Shown here piece after piece: positions 28,593 to 37,374 of a stretch of DNA of 64,000 bases (the first letter of the stretch is position 1; each line of letters begins with the position of its first letter). The notes under the pieces were generated by a model, which searched no databases, had not been told where the DNA came from, and saw only the letters and a program-made list of their open reading frames with translations. The translations under genes were made by a program, and so were the position numbers. Source of the stretch: Alphaproteobacteria bacterium (GTDB lineage: Bacteria; Pseudomonadota; Alphaproteobacteria; Caulobacterales; Hyphomonadaceae). Where the stretch lies: NCBI GenBank assembly GCA_018827375.1, contig JAHJYW010000005.1, positions 100,302 to 164,301 of the forward strand, in the 5' to 3' direction.

Positions 28593-28852
28593 TGCCAGAG
28601 CAAAGGGCGCCGGAATCGATTGGGACGATCGTCACACGGTCGTTCCTGTTTTCCTTGTGGCTCGTCGGCGGTTTGCTCTTGGCACCTGCCTTTGTCAGCG
28701 TCCTAGTATACGGAATCCCAGAAACATTACGCCGCCTGCAGAATGCGCTCCTCTTTTTCGCACTGCTGGTCACCTTCATGACGCTGGCATGCTCTCTTTG
28801 GTATGTCGTCTTCCAGCACTCCGACTCCAGACAAGACAATGACTCTCTCTGA
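28592..28852 (+). CDS. small two-TM membrane protein in the polyamine operon
   Basis: 86 residues with two hydrophobic helices at about 17-40 (FLFSLWLVGGLLLAPAFVSV) and 51-72 (ALLFFALLVTFMTLACSLWY). I do not recognise it. Its ATG overlaps the dehydrogenase stop by one base and its end overlaps nspC by 14 bases, so the three genes are translationally linked and it is very unlikely to be spurious. Possible roles are polyamine export, membrane tethering of the enzymes or control of nspC translation, all inference. Confidence 0.75.
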   Translation: MPEQRAPESIGTIVTRSFLFSLWLVGGLLLAPAFVSVLVYGIPETLRRLQNALLFFALLVTFMTLACSLWYVVFQHSDSRQDNDSL

Positions 28853-29975
28853 CCAAATCCCCACCCCCGCCTTCGTCCTCGACGTTGCCCGCCTCCGGAC
28901 CAACCTGGAGACGGCCCAGCGCGTGCGCGAGGAGGCCGATTGCAAAGTGCTGCTCGCCACCAAGGCGTTCGCTATGCCCGCCGTGTTCCCGATGATGCGC
29001 GACTATCTCGATGGCACAACCGCCAGCGGCGAGCATGAGGCCATCATGGGCGCCGAGGAATTCGGCAAGGAAGTGCACGTCTATTCGCCCGCCTATACCG
29101 AGGATGAAGTGCGCCGCCTGACAAAAGTCGCCCAGCACATCTATTTCAATTCGGCGGAACAGCTCGCCCGCTTCGGCGCTATCGCCCGCGATGCCGGCTG
29201 CAAGGTCGGCCTGCGGGTGAACCCCGGCTATTCCAACGCCACCCTCGGCGGCGACCTCTACAACCCGACCGCCCCCGGCAGCCGTTTCGGTGAAGTGCCC
29301 GGCCTGCTGGACAGTGTCGACTGGTCCGGCGTCGATATCTTCCACGTCCACGCCCTGTGCGAAAGCCTCGCCGAAGGCTCCGTCGGCCTCATCGAATTCG
29401 TGGCCGACAAGTTCGGGAAATACATCGAGCAAGTCTCTGCCGTGAATTTCGGCGGCGGGCACTTCCTCAACAAGCCCGGCTATGATGTCGACGCGCTAAT
29501 CGCGGCCATCAAGGCGTTCAAGGCGAAGTTCGACGTCGAAGTCGTGCTGGAGCCCGGCGCAGGCCTCGTTGTCAACACGGGCGAACTCTACGCAACCGTC
29601 CTCGCGCTTCACAAGAATGAGCTGGACCTCGCCATCCTCGACGCCTCGGCCTCGACCCATATGCCCGATGTGCTCGAAGTGCCATACCGCCCCGACATCA
29701 TCGGCGCGGGCGACCCCGGCGAACTCGCGCACACCTATCGCCTCGGCGGCAAGACCTGCATGACCGGCGACGTGCTCGGCGACTATTCCTTCCCCGAGCC
29801 ACTCGTGCCCGGCCAGCAGCTGATCTTTACCGACCAGATGCACTACAGCTTCGTCAAGACGAACACGTTCAACGGCACACCGCTCGCCAACCTCGCCGTG
29901 CGCTGGGAAGACGGCGTCATCGAACCGCTCTCGAATTTCGGCTACGAGGAATTCCGTCGGCGTCTGGGGCGCTAG
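28839..29975 (+). CDS. nspC: carboxynorspermidine/carboxyspermidine decarboxylase
   Basis: PLP-dependent alanine-racemase-fold decarboxylase completing the alternative spermidine route. 378 residues from ATG 28839. PTPAFVLDVARLRTNLE starts the barrel, CKVLLATKAFAM holds the PLP lysine, NPGYSNATLGGDLYNP and FHVHALCES are barrel motifs, and EPGAGLVVNTG and MTGDVLGDY complete the site. Its stop TAG shares CTAG with the stop of the convergent thioesterase pseudogene. Confidence 0.95.
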   Translation: MTLSDQIPTPAFVLDVARLRTNLETAQRVREEADCKVLLATKAFAMPAVFPMMRDYLDGTTASGEHEAIMGAEEFGKEVHVYSPAYTEDEVRRLTKVAQHIYFNSAEQLARFGAIARDAGCKVGLRVNPGYSNATLGGDLYNPTAPGSRFGEVPGLLDSVDWSGVDIFHVHALCESLAEGSVGLIEFVADKFGKYIEQVSAVNFGGGHFLNKPGYDVDALIAAIKAFKAKFDVEVVLEPGAGLVVNTGELYATVLALHKNELDLAILDASASTHMPDVLEVPYRPDIIGAGDPGELAHTYRLGGKTCMTGDVLGDYSFPEPLVPGQQLIFTDQMHYSFVKTNTFNGTPLANLAVRWEDGVIEPLSNFGYEEFRRRLGR

Positions 29976-30810
29976 ACGCCGGGTCTTGGCAGGCACATCA
30001 ATTGCGACGTGCCACTGATCAGCAACCGGCCTTCAAGGTCATGAATGTCACCGTCAGTTGACATGAGGCCGCCCTCGGCGATCCCTGCCCGAATGCGCAT
30101 ATGCAGCCACTCCGCTTCGGTCGTCGGCCGATGGAAGCGATAATGGTAATCCATGTTCGGTGCGATCCAGGGCGACGGATCATCTTCCGGGTGCGCCGGG
30201 TATTGCGCCATCCAGCCATAGGTATCGAGCAGGATCATTGCCCGTGCCGCATCAACGAACGTGTTCTCCGCCCGCGCCCTTGGCCGGAACTTGTAAAGCC
30301 CCGTCAACTCTGGGTCGCGCGCGCCATCCCCGGCCTCCGGCATGCCCTTGATCGGGCGCTCCTCGAAGCGTTGCAGGAACAGAGGCGCCGGCCTGTCCGG
30401 GTGCAGCTCTTCATAACTCTTGAGCGACTGCGGGGTCGGCACGTTCTGAAGGCGTGACGAATCATGCGCCAGCCCCGGCGCCTCATCCTGCACAGCCCAG
30501 ACATGGCACATCAAAAGAACATTGCCCTCCTGAACCAGCTCCATCCTGACAAGTTCACTGCGGCGGCCCGACTTCAGAATTTCCGCGCGTATTTCGGCGG
30601 GGCCTACTTGCCCATGCGCAGAAAATGGCAGGTCATGCTGGCCGGTCGCGGCAACCGCGTTGCCTCACCGGCAGCGCGCAAGGCCAGCGCAGAGATGAAG
30701 CCACCCGCCGGACTCCACAGGCCCCAGTCCGCACGAAGGTCGACCGCCCAACTCTGGTCGTCCAGACGCAAAAGGCGCGTCGCCTCCTCAAAGTCATCAA
30801 CGCGCTCCAT
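29972..30810 (-). pseudogene. acyl-CoA thioesterase-like gene with a -1 frameshift
   Basis: Two frames together make one thioesterase-family (4HBT_3/TesB-like) protein of about 279 residues. The N-terminal part starts at 30810 (WGLWSPAGGFISALALRAAG...MTCHFLRMGK, then stop). The rest continues in another frame as GQVGPAEIRAEILKSGRRSE and on to LISGTSQLMCLPRP. Adding one G to the GGG run at 30611-30613 joins them into the expected HFLRMGQVGPAEI. It is therefore either a recent single-base deletion or a sequencing error. The C-terminal piece alone (29972-30544) would lack half the first hot-dog domain. It overlaps the nspC stop. Confidence 0.8.
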
Positions 30811-30899
30811 CGCATCCCCTCTGAATCTTCAGTTTCATTGATTGAAACCTACACAACCCTGAGGAGAAGCAACAGTCCCTATCTTGCGAAACGTCGGCT

Positions 30900-31733
30900 C
30901 TATGAGCGGCCCGTATTGAATATCTGATTATTATCCAAAGACGGGATACGCGCACGCGCCTTGTCGACCTCATCAAGATCAAGGTCCGCCCAGATCACGC
31001 CCGGCTCATCGCCGTCCGCTTCCGCGAGAATCTCGCCCCAAGGCGAGATGATCAGCGAATGGCCATAGGTTTCGCGGCCATCTTCGTGCTTGCCACCCTG
31101 CGCTGGCGCGACAACAAAACAGCCGGTCTCGATGGCGCGGGCGCGCAGCAGCACATGCCAGTGCGCCTCCCCGGTCACCCGCGTGAATGCGGCGGGGACG
31201 GTCAGTATCTGCGCGCCAGCCTGCGCCAATGAACGATAAAGTGCCGGGAAGCGCAGGTCATAGCAGATCGTCATGCCGACGCGGCCAATGCCGGTATTGG
31301 CTAGCGCCGTTGATGTACCTGGCCGGTAGGAGCGCGATTCCCGATAGGTCTGGCCGTCGCCAACTTCGACATCGAACATGTGGATCTTGTCATAGTGCGC
31401 GACGATCTCACCATCGGGAGCAATCAGGAAAGAGCGGTTGGCCAGCCGATCCTCGCCTTCCGCCGTGACAGCTATCGAGCCGAGCAGCAGCCAGACACCC
31501 AGCTCAACCGCCAGAGCCCGGAACGCCACCAGCGTCGCATCATCTTCCTGCGCGACAATCTTCGGTCGCGCCATGCCGGGCCGAATGTCCAGCAGGTTGG
31601 TCATTTCCGGCGTGGCAATGAACACTGCCCCCGCCTCCGCCGCCTGCCGCACCAGCGCGCTCGCCGCAGCAATGTTCTCCGCCACCGCTGTGGTAGAGCG
31701 CATCTGCACACACGCGGCACGGATCATGGTCAT
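30900..31733 (-). CDS. carbon-nitrogen hydrolase (nitrilase superfamily, Nit-like)
   Basis: 277-residue amidase. The Glu-Lys-Cys triad is visible in IATPEMTNLLD, HYDKIHMFDV and TICYDLRFPALYR. The last motif and length resemble Nit1/Nit2-type omega-amidases, which hydrolyse deaminated glutathione or alpha-ketoglutaramate. It starts four bases after the argD stop on the same strand and is presumably co-transcribed, but a link to arginine metabolism is not shown. Confidence 0.92.
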   Translation of the reverse strand: MTMIRAACVQMRSTTAVAENIAAASALVRQAAEAGAVFIATPEMTNLLDIRPGMARPKIVAQEDDATLVAFRALAVELGVWLLLGSIAVTAEGEDRLANRSFLIAPDGEIVAHYDKIHMFDVEVGDGQTYRESRSYRPGTSTALANTGIGRVGMTICYDLRFPALYRSLAQAGAQILTVPAAFTRVTGEAHWHVLLRARAIETGCFVVAPAQGGKHEDGRETYGHSLIISPWGEILAEADGDEPGVIWADLDLDEVDKARARIPSLDNNQIFNTGRS

Positions 31734-31737
31734 GGCC

Positions 31738-32928
31738 TCAGGCTGGCTCCCACTCCGTCAGGGCCGCATCAATGATGCCCGTCGCTTCGCGCACGTTCTC
31801 GTCTGTGATGATCAGCGGCGGCGCGAGACGCAGCACATTGGCACCGGCCACGCCGACCAACAGGTTCTTGTCGCGGCAGAGACCCTGCAGGCCCTTGGGA
31901 TCGGCTTTCATCTTGAGGCCGGTCAGCAGGCCCTTGCCCGTGACGCCTTCAACCTTGTCCGGGTGACTGTCGGCGAGGCTCTTCAGGCCCTGCGCCAGCG
32001 TGCCGGAAACGCGGCGCACTTCGGCGAGGAAGTCATCATTCGCAATCATGTCCCAGATCACATTGCCGACGGCCATGGCCAGCGGATTGCCGCCATAGGT
32101 CGAGCCGTGGCTGCCGGGCTGCATATGCTCGCCGCAGGCCTCCGTGGTCAGACATGCGCCAAACGGAAAGCCGCCACCAATGCCCTTGGCGGCGCAAAGG
32201 ATGTCAGGCTCGGCACCGTCGACCCAGTCATGGGCGAAAAGCTTGCCGGTCCGGCCCATGCCGCACTGGACTTCGTCAAAGATCAGAACGAGGCCATGCT
32301 CGTCACAAAGCTTGCGCAGGCCGATCAGGCACTGGTCCGGCATGGCGCGCACGCCGCCTTCACCCTGCACAGGCTCAACGAGAACAGCCGCTGCGGTCGT
32401 GCGGGCCGCAGCTTCCTGCAGGGCCTCATGGTCACCCCATTCAAGATGCACAAATCCGGGCAGCGCGGGGCCAAAGCCTTCAAGGTATTTCGGGTTGCCG
32501 CCAGCATTGATCGCGCCAATCGAACGGCCATGGAAGGCGCCGGTGAACGTGATGATGTCGATGCGCTCTTCGCGGCCATTGGCCCAGTGATACTTGCGCG
32601 CAGACTTGATCGCGCATTCGATCGCCTCGGTGCCCGAGTTCGTAAAGAAGACGCGGTCGGCAAACGTGTCACGGCAGATCTTGTCAGCCAGCTCCTCCGC
32701 CCCGCGCACGCGGAACATGTTTGATGTATGCCAGAGCTTGCCAGCCTGGTCGCGCAGGGCATCAACCAGTGCCGGGTGGGCATGGCCGAGCGCGTTGACC
32801 GCGATGCCGGCGATAAAGTCGAGATAGCGGGTACCATCTTCCGTGAAGAGGTAAGGCCCCTGGCCTTCAACGAACACTTCTTCCGGCGGCCGGTAGACGG
32901 GCATGATGTGCTGGCGCGGATCGGTCAT
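31738..32928 (-). CDS. argD: acetylornithine/succinyldiaminopimelate aminotransferase
   Basis: PLP-dependent class III transaminase of arginine (and probably lysine) synthesis. 396 residues. VFFTNSGTEAIECAIKSARKYH binds the cofactor phosphate, LVLIFDEVQCGMGRTGKLFAH is the class signature and the PLP lysine is in LCAAKGIGGGFPFGACL. Alphaproteobacteria normally keep argD next to argF; here about 5 kb of other genes intervene. Confidence 0.96.
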   Translation of the reverse strand: MTDPRQHIMPVYRPPEEVFVEGQGPYLFTEDGTRYLDFIAGIAVNALGHAHPALVDALRDQAGKLWHTSNMFRVRGAEELADKICRDTFADRVFFTNSGTEAIECAIKSARKYHWANGREERIDIITFTGAFHGRSIGAINAGGNPKYLEGFGPALPGFVHLEWGDHEALQEAAARTTAAAVLVEPVQGEGGVRAMPDQCLIGLRKLCDEHGLVLIFDEVQCGMGRTGKLFAHDWVDGAEPDILCAAKGIGGGFPFGACLTTEACGEHMQPGSHGSTYGGNPLAMAVGNVIWDMIANDDFLAEVRRVSGTLAQGLKSLADSHPDKVEGVTGKGLLTGLKMKADPKGLQGLCRDKNLLVGVAGANVLRLAPPLIITDENVREATGIIDAALTEWEPA

Positions 32929-33093
32929 GATTTCTCCATGCGATTAGCAAGTATGATGGATTTGCGCGTACGCTTGGCGAGACGCTGACCGGAAGTCAAC
33001 ACATAGGCCACTGTCGGGGGACATACCTGCGTCACACGACTGCAATCTTGTGACCTTACAACATGGGTTCCGGTGCGCCCGATGGAGGACGAG

Positions 33094-33513
33094 ATGATCA
33101 GGATATGTCTTGCAACCTGCCTGCTGGCGGTCACGGCAGCGCCGCTTTACGCTCAGGGCATCGAAGGCTCGGGCGAGGTCGTGACAGACACGCTGGAGGC
33201 ACTTTCTGTTACCGCTACCAATCAACCCGTCATCAGCAGACAAATCGTCCGCACAGGGCGCGATGGCCGCAAGACTCAAACGGAATCACTGTCCTCACCG
33301 CTGGCCGTAGCGGAGACCGCCCAAACCCTCCCCGTGCTATCGACATTGCGAACGACCGTTCGAAACCGAGACTCGGAACTTGATCTCCTGGAGATTATTG
33401 CACGGGCCGGAACGATCACCGAAACCGCCACGCCTGATGGCACCACACGGATCATCCGGATTATCCCGGAGGGCGGCCAAGGCACCACATTGATCACGAT
33501 TACAAAAGATTAA
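33094..33513 (+). CDS. secreted hypothetical protein
   Basis: 139 residues with a clear signal peptide (MIRICLATCLLAVTAAPLYA, cleavage expected before QGIEG). The mature part is Thr/Ser-rich, without cysteines, and rich in beta-forming segments (RIIRIIPEGGQGTTLITITKD). I do not recognise a family. ATG 33094 has GGAGG at 33084-33088. It is divergent from argD and followed by an AT-rich stretch. Confidence 0.65.
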   Translation: MIRICLATCLLAVTAAPLYAQGIEGSGEVVTDTLEALSVTATNQPVISRQIVRTGRDGRKTQTESLSSPLAVAETAQTLPVLSTLRTTVRNRDSELDLLEIIARAGTITETATPDGTTRIIRIIPEGGQGTTLITITKD

Positions 33514-33702
33514 TCGAAAAACGATAATATTGATTGACGATTATCAATAACTATATATTGTTAATCGGGAAGACGAGGCGGATCGGACACGATGTCCAAA
33601 ACGCCCCCTACCTCACCTGAGCCGTCGTTACGGTTCGCCTCGGCCTTCTCAAATCTGCTTGCTCCCTGGCATGCGGAGGACTTCAATACCTCAACACATC
33701 TC

Positions 33703-33748
33703 CAAAACGGAAAGAGGCGCAAGACCTGAAACAGGATCTCGCGCCTCT
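33703..33748 (-). terminator. intrinsic terminator of the hisS-hisZ-hisG operon
   Basis: AGAGGCGC (33713-33720) pairs with GCGCCTCT (33741-33748), and CCTG-aaa-CAGG closes the top. Read on the minus strand the hairpin is followed by TTTCCGTTTT, a T-rich tail. It lies 55 bases after the hisG stop. Confidence 0.75.
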
Positions 33749-33802
33749 CCACCGTTTGCAGCGTTTCCTCCCAGAAACTTGCTTACCCATAGGTCACCAG
33801 TT

Positions 33803-34549
33803 TCACAGGTGTGTCAAGAATGTGTTCAACAAATTTTTCGCGCCCGGGCTTGCATCCGGTTCGAGCCGCTCCAGGAGGCGTAAACAGGATGCCTGTGCCT
33901 GCTCGCTCCAATCGGCCGCAGGAGACAGGGCAAGCGAGGCCTGGCTCTTCAGGATAATCCCGTCGTCGAGAATCTTCAGGCCGTTCGCCTTCAGCGTGGC
34001 GCCGGTCGAAGTGATATCGACGATCACATCAGCAGCACCTGTCGTGGGCGCGGCTTCGGTGGCGCCCGCGCTCTCAACCAGACGATACTCGCCGACGGAC
34101 TTGGCCGCAAAGAAGCGGCGCGTCAGGCGCATATACTTCGTGGCAACGCGCAGACGCCGGTGATGCAGCTTTCGGAAAGCGGCCCCCGCTGCTTCAAGGT
34201 CGGCCATGGTATCCACGTCGAGCCAGGCCTGCGGCACGGCCACAATCACGTCTGCACCGCCAAAGCCCAGCTGGCGCACAATGCGGAATTCAGACGCGCC
34301 GTCAGGCGCGAAATCGTGCAGCAGATCTTCGCCCGTCACGCCGATATGCAGGCTGCCCTCAATCAGGCCGCGCGCAATCTCGCTGGCTGACAACAAGCGC
34401 ATTTCCACTTCGCCCAACCCGGCAATCTCAGCCTGATAGCCACGCTCGCCACCAATCTGGCTGACCGGAAACCCAAGCTCGGCCAGCCATTGCTCGGTCT
34501 GTTCCTTGAGCCGTCCCTTGGACGGAATCGCGAAAGACAGTTTGCTCAT
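33803..34549 (-). CDS. hisG: ATP phosphoribosyltransferase, short form
   Basis: First enzyme of histidine synthesis, joining ATP and PRPP. 248 residues starting LSFAIPSKGRLKEQT, with the PRPP-binding segment ADVIVDITSTGATLKANGLKIL. The short form lacks the C-terminal ACT-like domain and needs HisZ for activity and feedback control, and hisZ is directly upstream with a four-base overlap (ATGA). A terminator hairpin follows. Confidence 0.96.
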   Translation of the reverse strand: MSKLSFAIPSKGRLKEQTEQWLAELGFPVSQIGGERGYQAEIAGLGEVEMRLLSASEIARGLIEGSLHIGVTGEDLLHDFAPDGASEFRIVRQLGFGGADVIVAVPQAWLDVDTMADLEAAGAAFRKLHHRRLRVATKYMRLTRRFFAAKSVGEYRLVESAGATEAAPTTGAADVIVDITSTGATLKANGLKILDDGIILKSQASLALSPAADWSEQAQASCLRLLERLEPDASPGAKNLLNTFLTHL

Positions 34550-35676
34550 GCCACACTCTCCCGTGCACGGATCACCCGGTCAGGCCTCACGACACCGCCA
34601 ATGCCGGATGCCTTCGCTCGTCCGCCCGACAGTCCAGCGATCAGGCCATCATAGCGTCCACCCGCTGCGATCGGCTGACGCTCACTAAGTGCGCCCGCAA
34701 AGATCTCGAAGACGAATCCATCATAATAGGTGAAGCGTCGGCCAAAGCCGGAGCGGAACTTGCCCGCGTCCGCAACGCGCGGAACAGCGGCGATGATCGC
34801 ATCCACCCGCCGCGCAATGCGTTCGATCACGGGCTCCACGGCGCCAAGTCCATGCGCCTTCGCAATGTCTGACAGGGCATCGGCCGTTTGCCCCGCAGAG
34901 CAGTTCACCCCAGCCAAAGCCGCAAGCGCCTTGCGGGCCTCCTCGGGTACACCGCCGGCATCAGCCGCAGCGGCCTTTGCCTGCAGGCCCTCGATAATCT
35001 CCGCGACAGACCGCGTCCCGATCATGGGAATGTCGCGTTCACGCAGCGCATTCAGGAACTGGAAGGCGGCCGCTTCCGGTGCCGCGCCAACCAGGTCGTG
35101 CGCCAGTTCAACTTCCGGCGCCGAAGGCGCGCCAGCGAGCAGCTCAGCAACGCCGCCCTCCTGCCGGAAGGCTCGCTTCAGCAGGCTGGCCGTGACCCGG
35201 TGCAGGCCCAGCGCATCCACAAAAGCAGGAAACACCGCAAGATCGCCCATCACCATGCGCCAGTCTGGAATGCCACATGCCGCCACTGCCGCCTGAACAA
35301 GCGCGAAGGCGTCGGCATCTTCATCTGGCGTCGAGGCCCGGCCGAAACGCTCAAAGCCGACCTGCGTGAATTCCATAGAATCGTCCGGCGAGGCAGGCAG
35401 GCGGAAAGCCCGCGCCGCATAGGTATAGGCTTCAGGTCCGTTCTGGCCGGACGCAAGCCGCTCGGCCTCCATGCCGGCAACCGGCAGCGTCAGGTCGGGC
35501 CGCATGACCATCTCATTCCCGCGATGATCGGTAAAAACGCAAAGCCGTGCGCGCACCGCTTCACCCGAAAGCTCGAGCGGAATGTCCGACGCCATGACGT
35601 AAGCCGGATCGACCGACCGCGCACCCGTCTGCGCGAAGACCGCGCTGGCCGCTTCGACAATCTGTTCCGGCGTCAT
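34546..35676 (-). CDS. hisZ: ATP phosphoribosyltransferase regulatory subunit
   Basis: HisRS-like protein lacking tRNA aminoacylation that forms the hetero-octamer with short HisG and senses histidine. 376 residues, class II synthetase fold (VMRPDLTLPVAGM, AARAFRLPAS, FRSGFGRRFTYYDGFVFEIFAG split across the core). It overlaps hisS and hisG by four bases each, giving a tight three-gene operon. Confidence 0.95.
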   Translation of the reverse strand: MTPEQIVEAASAVFAQTGARSVDPAYVMASDIPLELSGEAVRARLCVFTDHRGNEMVMRPDLTLPVAGMEAERLASGQNGPEAYTYAARAFRLPASPDDSMEFTQVGFERFGRASTPDEDADAFALVQAAVAACGIPDWRMVMGDLAVFPAFVDALGLHRVTASLLKRAFRQEGGVAELLAGAPSAPEVELAHDLVGAAPEAAAFQFLNALRERDIPMIGTRSVAEIIEGLQAKAAAADAGGVPEEARKALAALAGVNCSAGQTADALSDIAKAHGLGAVEPVIERIARRVDAIIAAVPRVADAGKFRSGFGRRFTYYDGFVFEIFAGALSERQPIAAGGRYDGLIAGLSGGRAKASGIGGVVRPDRVIRARESVA

Positions 35677-37154
35677 CCCTGGGCCTCGACGATCCGCCGT
35701 ACAGCTTCGACCATTTCGGCGCGTGGCACTTCGATCTGGCCGGGGCGCGCTTCACGGTATTCATCGTTGGACTGGATCGCCTTTGCTTTCAGGGCGCCCA
35801 TTTCGAGATCCTTGATCGTCACGGTTCCCGCCTCGATTTCATTGCTGCCAACCATGACCACGGCCGGGGCGCCACGGCGGTCGGCATACTTCATCTGCCC
35901 CTTCATGCCGGACCCACCCATATAGGCCTCCGCGCGCAGGCCTGCCCGGCGCAGCATCGTCGCGATTTCCAGCGCAAGCGCCGGGCTGTCCTTGTCGAGG
36001 TTCAACACGACAACCGGGCCGTCCAGCTTGACGGTCTCGCCCATGATGGCGAGCGCCGAGGCCAGACGCGAGATGCCAACCGAGAATCCCGTCGCCGGAA
36101 CCGTCTCGCCGGTAAAGCGCGCAACGAGGTCGTCATAACGTCCGCCGCCACCGATAGAGCCGATGCGATAGGTCTTGCCGTCCTCGCCCGTCACTTCGCG
36201 CAGCAGTTCGGCCTCGTAGACAGGGCCAGTATAATATTCGAGGCCGCGCACAACCGACGGGTCAATCACGACATCGCCTTCCGGCGCACCAAGCGCTTCC
36301 AGCGCAACGGCAATGGCTTCCAGCTCAGCAAGACCCGCCTTGCCTTCTTCGCTATTGCCCGCCGCCTTCGAAAGGTTCGCCAGCGTCTCGGCCCGTGTTG
36401 TCGCGCCCGCTTCGGCGAATGCCAGAACAGCCTTCACTTCCGCATCGCCCAGACCAGCACCTTTGGTGAAGTCGCCGCTGTCATCCATCCGGCCCTTGCC
36501 GAGCAGGTCAGCCACGCCGGATGAACCAAGCCTGTCGAGCTTGTCGAGTGCCCGCAGAATGGCAAGGCGCGTGTCGGACGAAGTCGCCCCAACACTCTCA
36601 AGCACACCATTGAGCAGACGGCGCGTATTCACGCGAATAACGAACTCGCCTGTCTCCATGCCCACGGCACGCAGCGCTTCGGCGCCCATGGCAATCATCT
36701 CGGCATCGGCATGAAAGCCGGGTGCGCCGACCGTATCGGCGTCGCACTGCCAGAATTCACGGAAACGACCCGGGCCGGGCTTCTCGTTGCGCCATACAGG
36801 GCCCGCAGCATACCTGCGGAACGGTCTGCCAACGGTCTGGCCTGCCTCGGCAATGAACCGTGCAAGGGGCGCCGTGAGGTCATAGCGCAGCGACATCCAC
36901 TGCTCGTCATCATCCTGAATGGCGAATACACCGGCATTCGGTCGGTCATCATCAGGCAGGAACTTGCCGAGCGCATCGGCATATTCAAACGCGCCCGTCT
37001 CCAGTGCCTCGAAACCCCATTTACGGTAAACACCGGTGACCGTTTCCACCAGTTTCGCCTGCGCATGGATGAGGCCCTCGCGCTTGTCAGGAAAGCCGCG
37101 TGGCTTGCGGGCAAGATCCTTGCCGGTGAGAGGCTGGGTGTCCTTGTCGCTCAT
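35673..37154 (-). CDS. hisS: histidyl-tRNA synthetase
   Basis: Charges tRNA-His with histidine. 493 residues from ATG 37154. Class II motif 2 appears in RRYAAGPVWRNEKPGPGRFREFWQ (split), the HisRS signature GLEYYTGPVYEAEL and motif 3 IGGGGRYDDLVARF are present, with a C-terminal anticodon-binding domain (PVVVLNLDKDSPALALEIATML). Upstream lies a His-rich leader ORF with alternative hairpins, so expression of the whole operon may respond to charged tRNA-His, the product of this enzyme. Confidence 0.97.
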   Translation of the reverse strand: MSDKDTQPLTGKDLARKPRGFPDKREGLIHAQAKLVETVTGVYRKWGFEALETGAFEYADALGKFLPDDDRPNAGVFAIQDDDEQWMSLRYDLTAPLARFIAEAGQTVGRPFRRYAAGPVWRNEKPGPGRFREFWQCDADTVGAPGFHADAEMIAMGAEALRAVGMETGEFVIRVNTRRLLNGVLESVGATSSDTRLAILRALDKLDRLGSSGVADLLGKGRMDDSGDFTKGAGLGDAEVKAVLAFAEAGATTRAETLANLSKAAGNSEEGKAGLAELEAIAVALEALGAPEGDVVIDPSVVRGLEYYTGPVYEAELLREVTGEDGKTYRIGSIGGGGRYDDLVARFTGETVPATGFSVGISRLASALAIMGETVKLDGPVVVLNLDKDSPALALEIATMLRRAGLRAEAYMGGSGMKGQMKYADRRGAPAVVMVGSNEIEAGTVTIKDLEMGALKAKAIQSNDEYREARPGQIEVPRAEMVEAVRRIVEAQG

Positions 37155-37228
37155 ATCAAATCTGGTCCTGTTTACCGCCGCGCTCCGCATAGACGGAGAC
37201 GGTCTGGATGGGAAGGCAACACGTTGCA

Positions 37229-37330
37229 GAAGCGGAAGCCTGCCGCGGCTCGCCTCATCTGATCTGGTTCTGGGAGATGAACACTTGCAGGAGGCGCAGC
37301 CGGACCGGTTCGCGCCTCATTGGCGCGTCA
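37229..37330 (-). promoter_or_regulatory. candidate histidine attenuator (alternative helices)
   Basis: After the leader stop, five segments can pair in chain: CGCGCC (37327-37322) with GGCGCG (37316-37311); GAGGCGC (37318-37312) with GCGCCTC (37297-37291); CGCCTC of that arm with GAGGCG (37256-37251); and GAGGCGAGCC (37256-37247) with GGCTTCCGCTTC (37240-37229, two bases bulged). Neighbouring pairings exclude each other, as in transcription attenuators. No clear U-tract follows the last hairpin, so the mode of termination is open. Confidence 0.6.
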
Positions 37331-37366
37331 CGCGTAATGGTGATGGTGGTGCAGTGCGATGTTCAT
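37328..37366 (-). CDS. his operon leader peptide, 12 residues with five His in a row
   Basis: MNIALHHHHHYA then TGA, read on the minus strand 174 bases after the stop end from hisS. Five consecutive histidine codons (CAC CAC CAT CAC CAT, 37351-37337) directly in front of hisS-hisZ-hisG match the known logic of HisL-type leader peptides, where ribosome stalling at His codons reports low charged tRNA-His. No good Shine-Dalgarno is seen; a promoter 9-37 bases upstream would make the message leaderless. The peptide itself is probably not functional. Confidence 0.75.
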   Translation of the reverse strand: MNIALHHHHHYA

Positions 37367-37374
37367 TGAGCTGG

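Noticed and set aside
30605..30620. Programmed -1 frameshift in the thioesterase gene
   Set aside because: The site ATGGGCAAG is not a heptameric slippery sequence and no downstream stimulatory structure is evident; a deletion or sequencing error is simpler.
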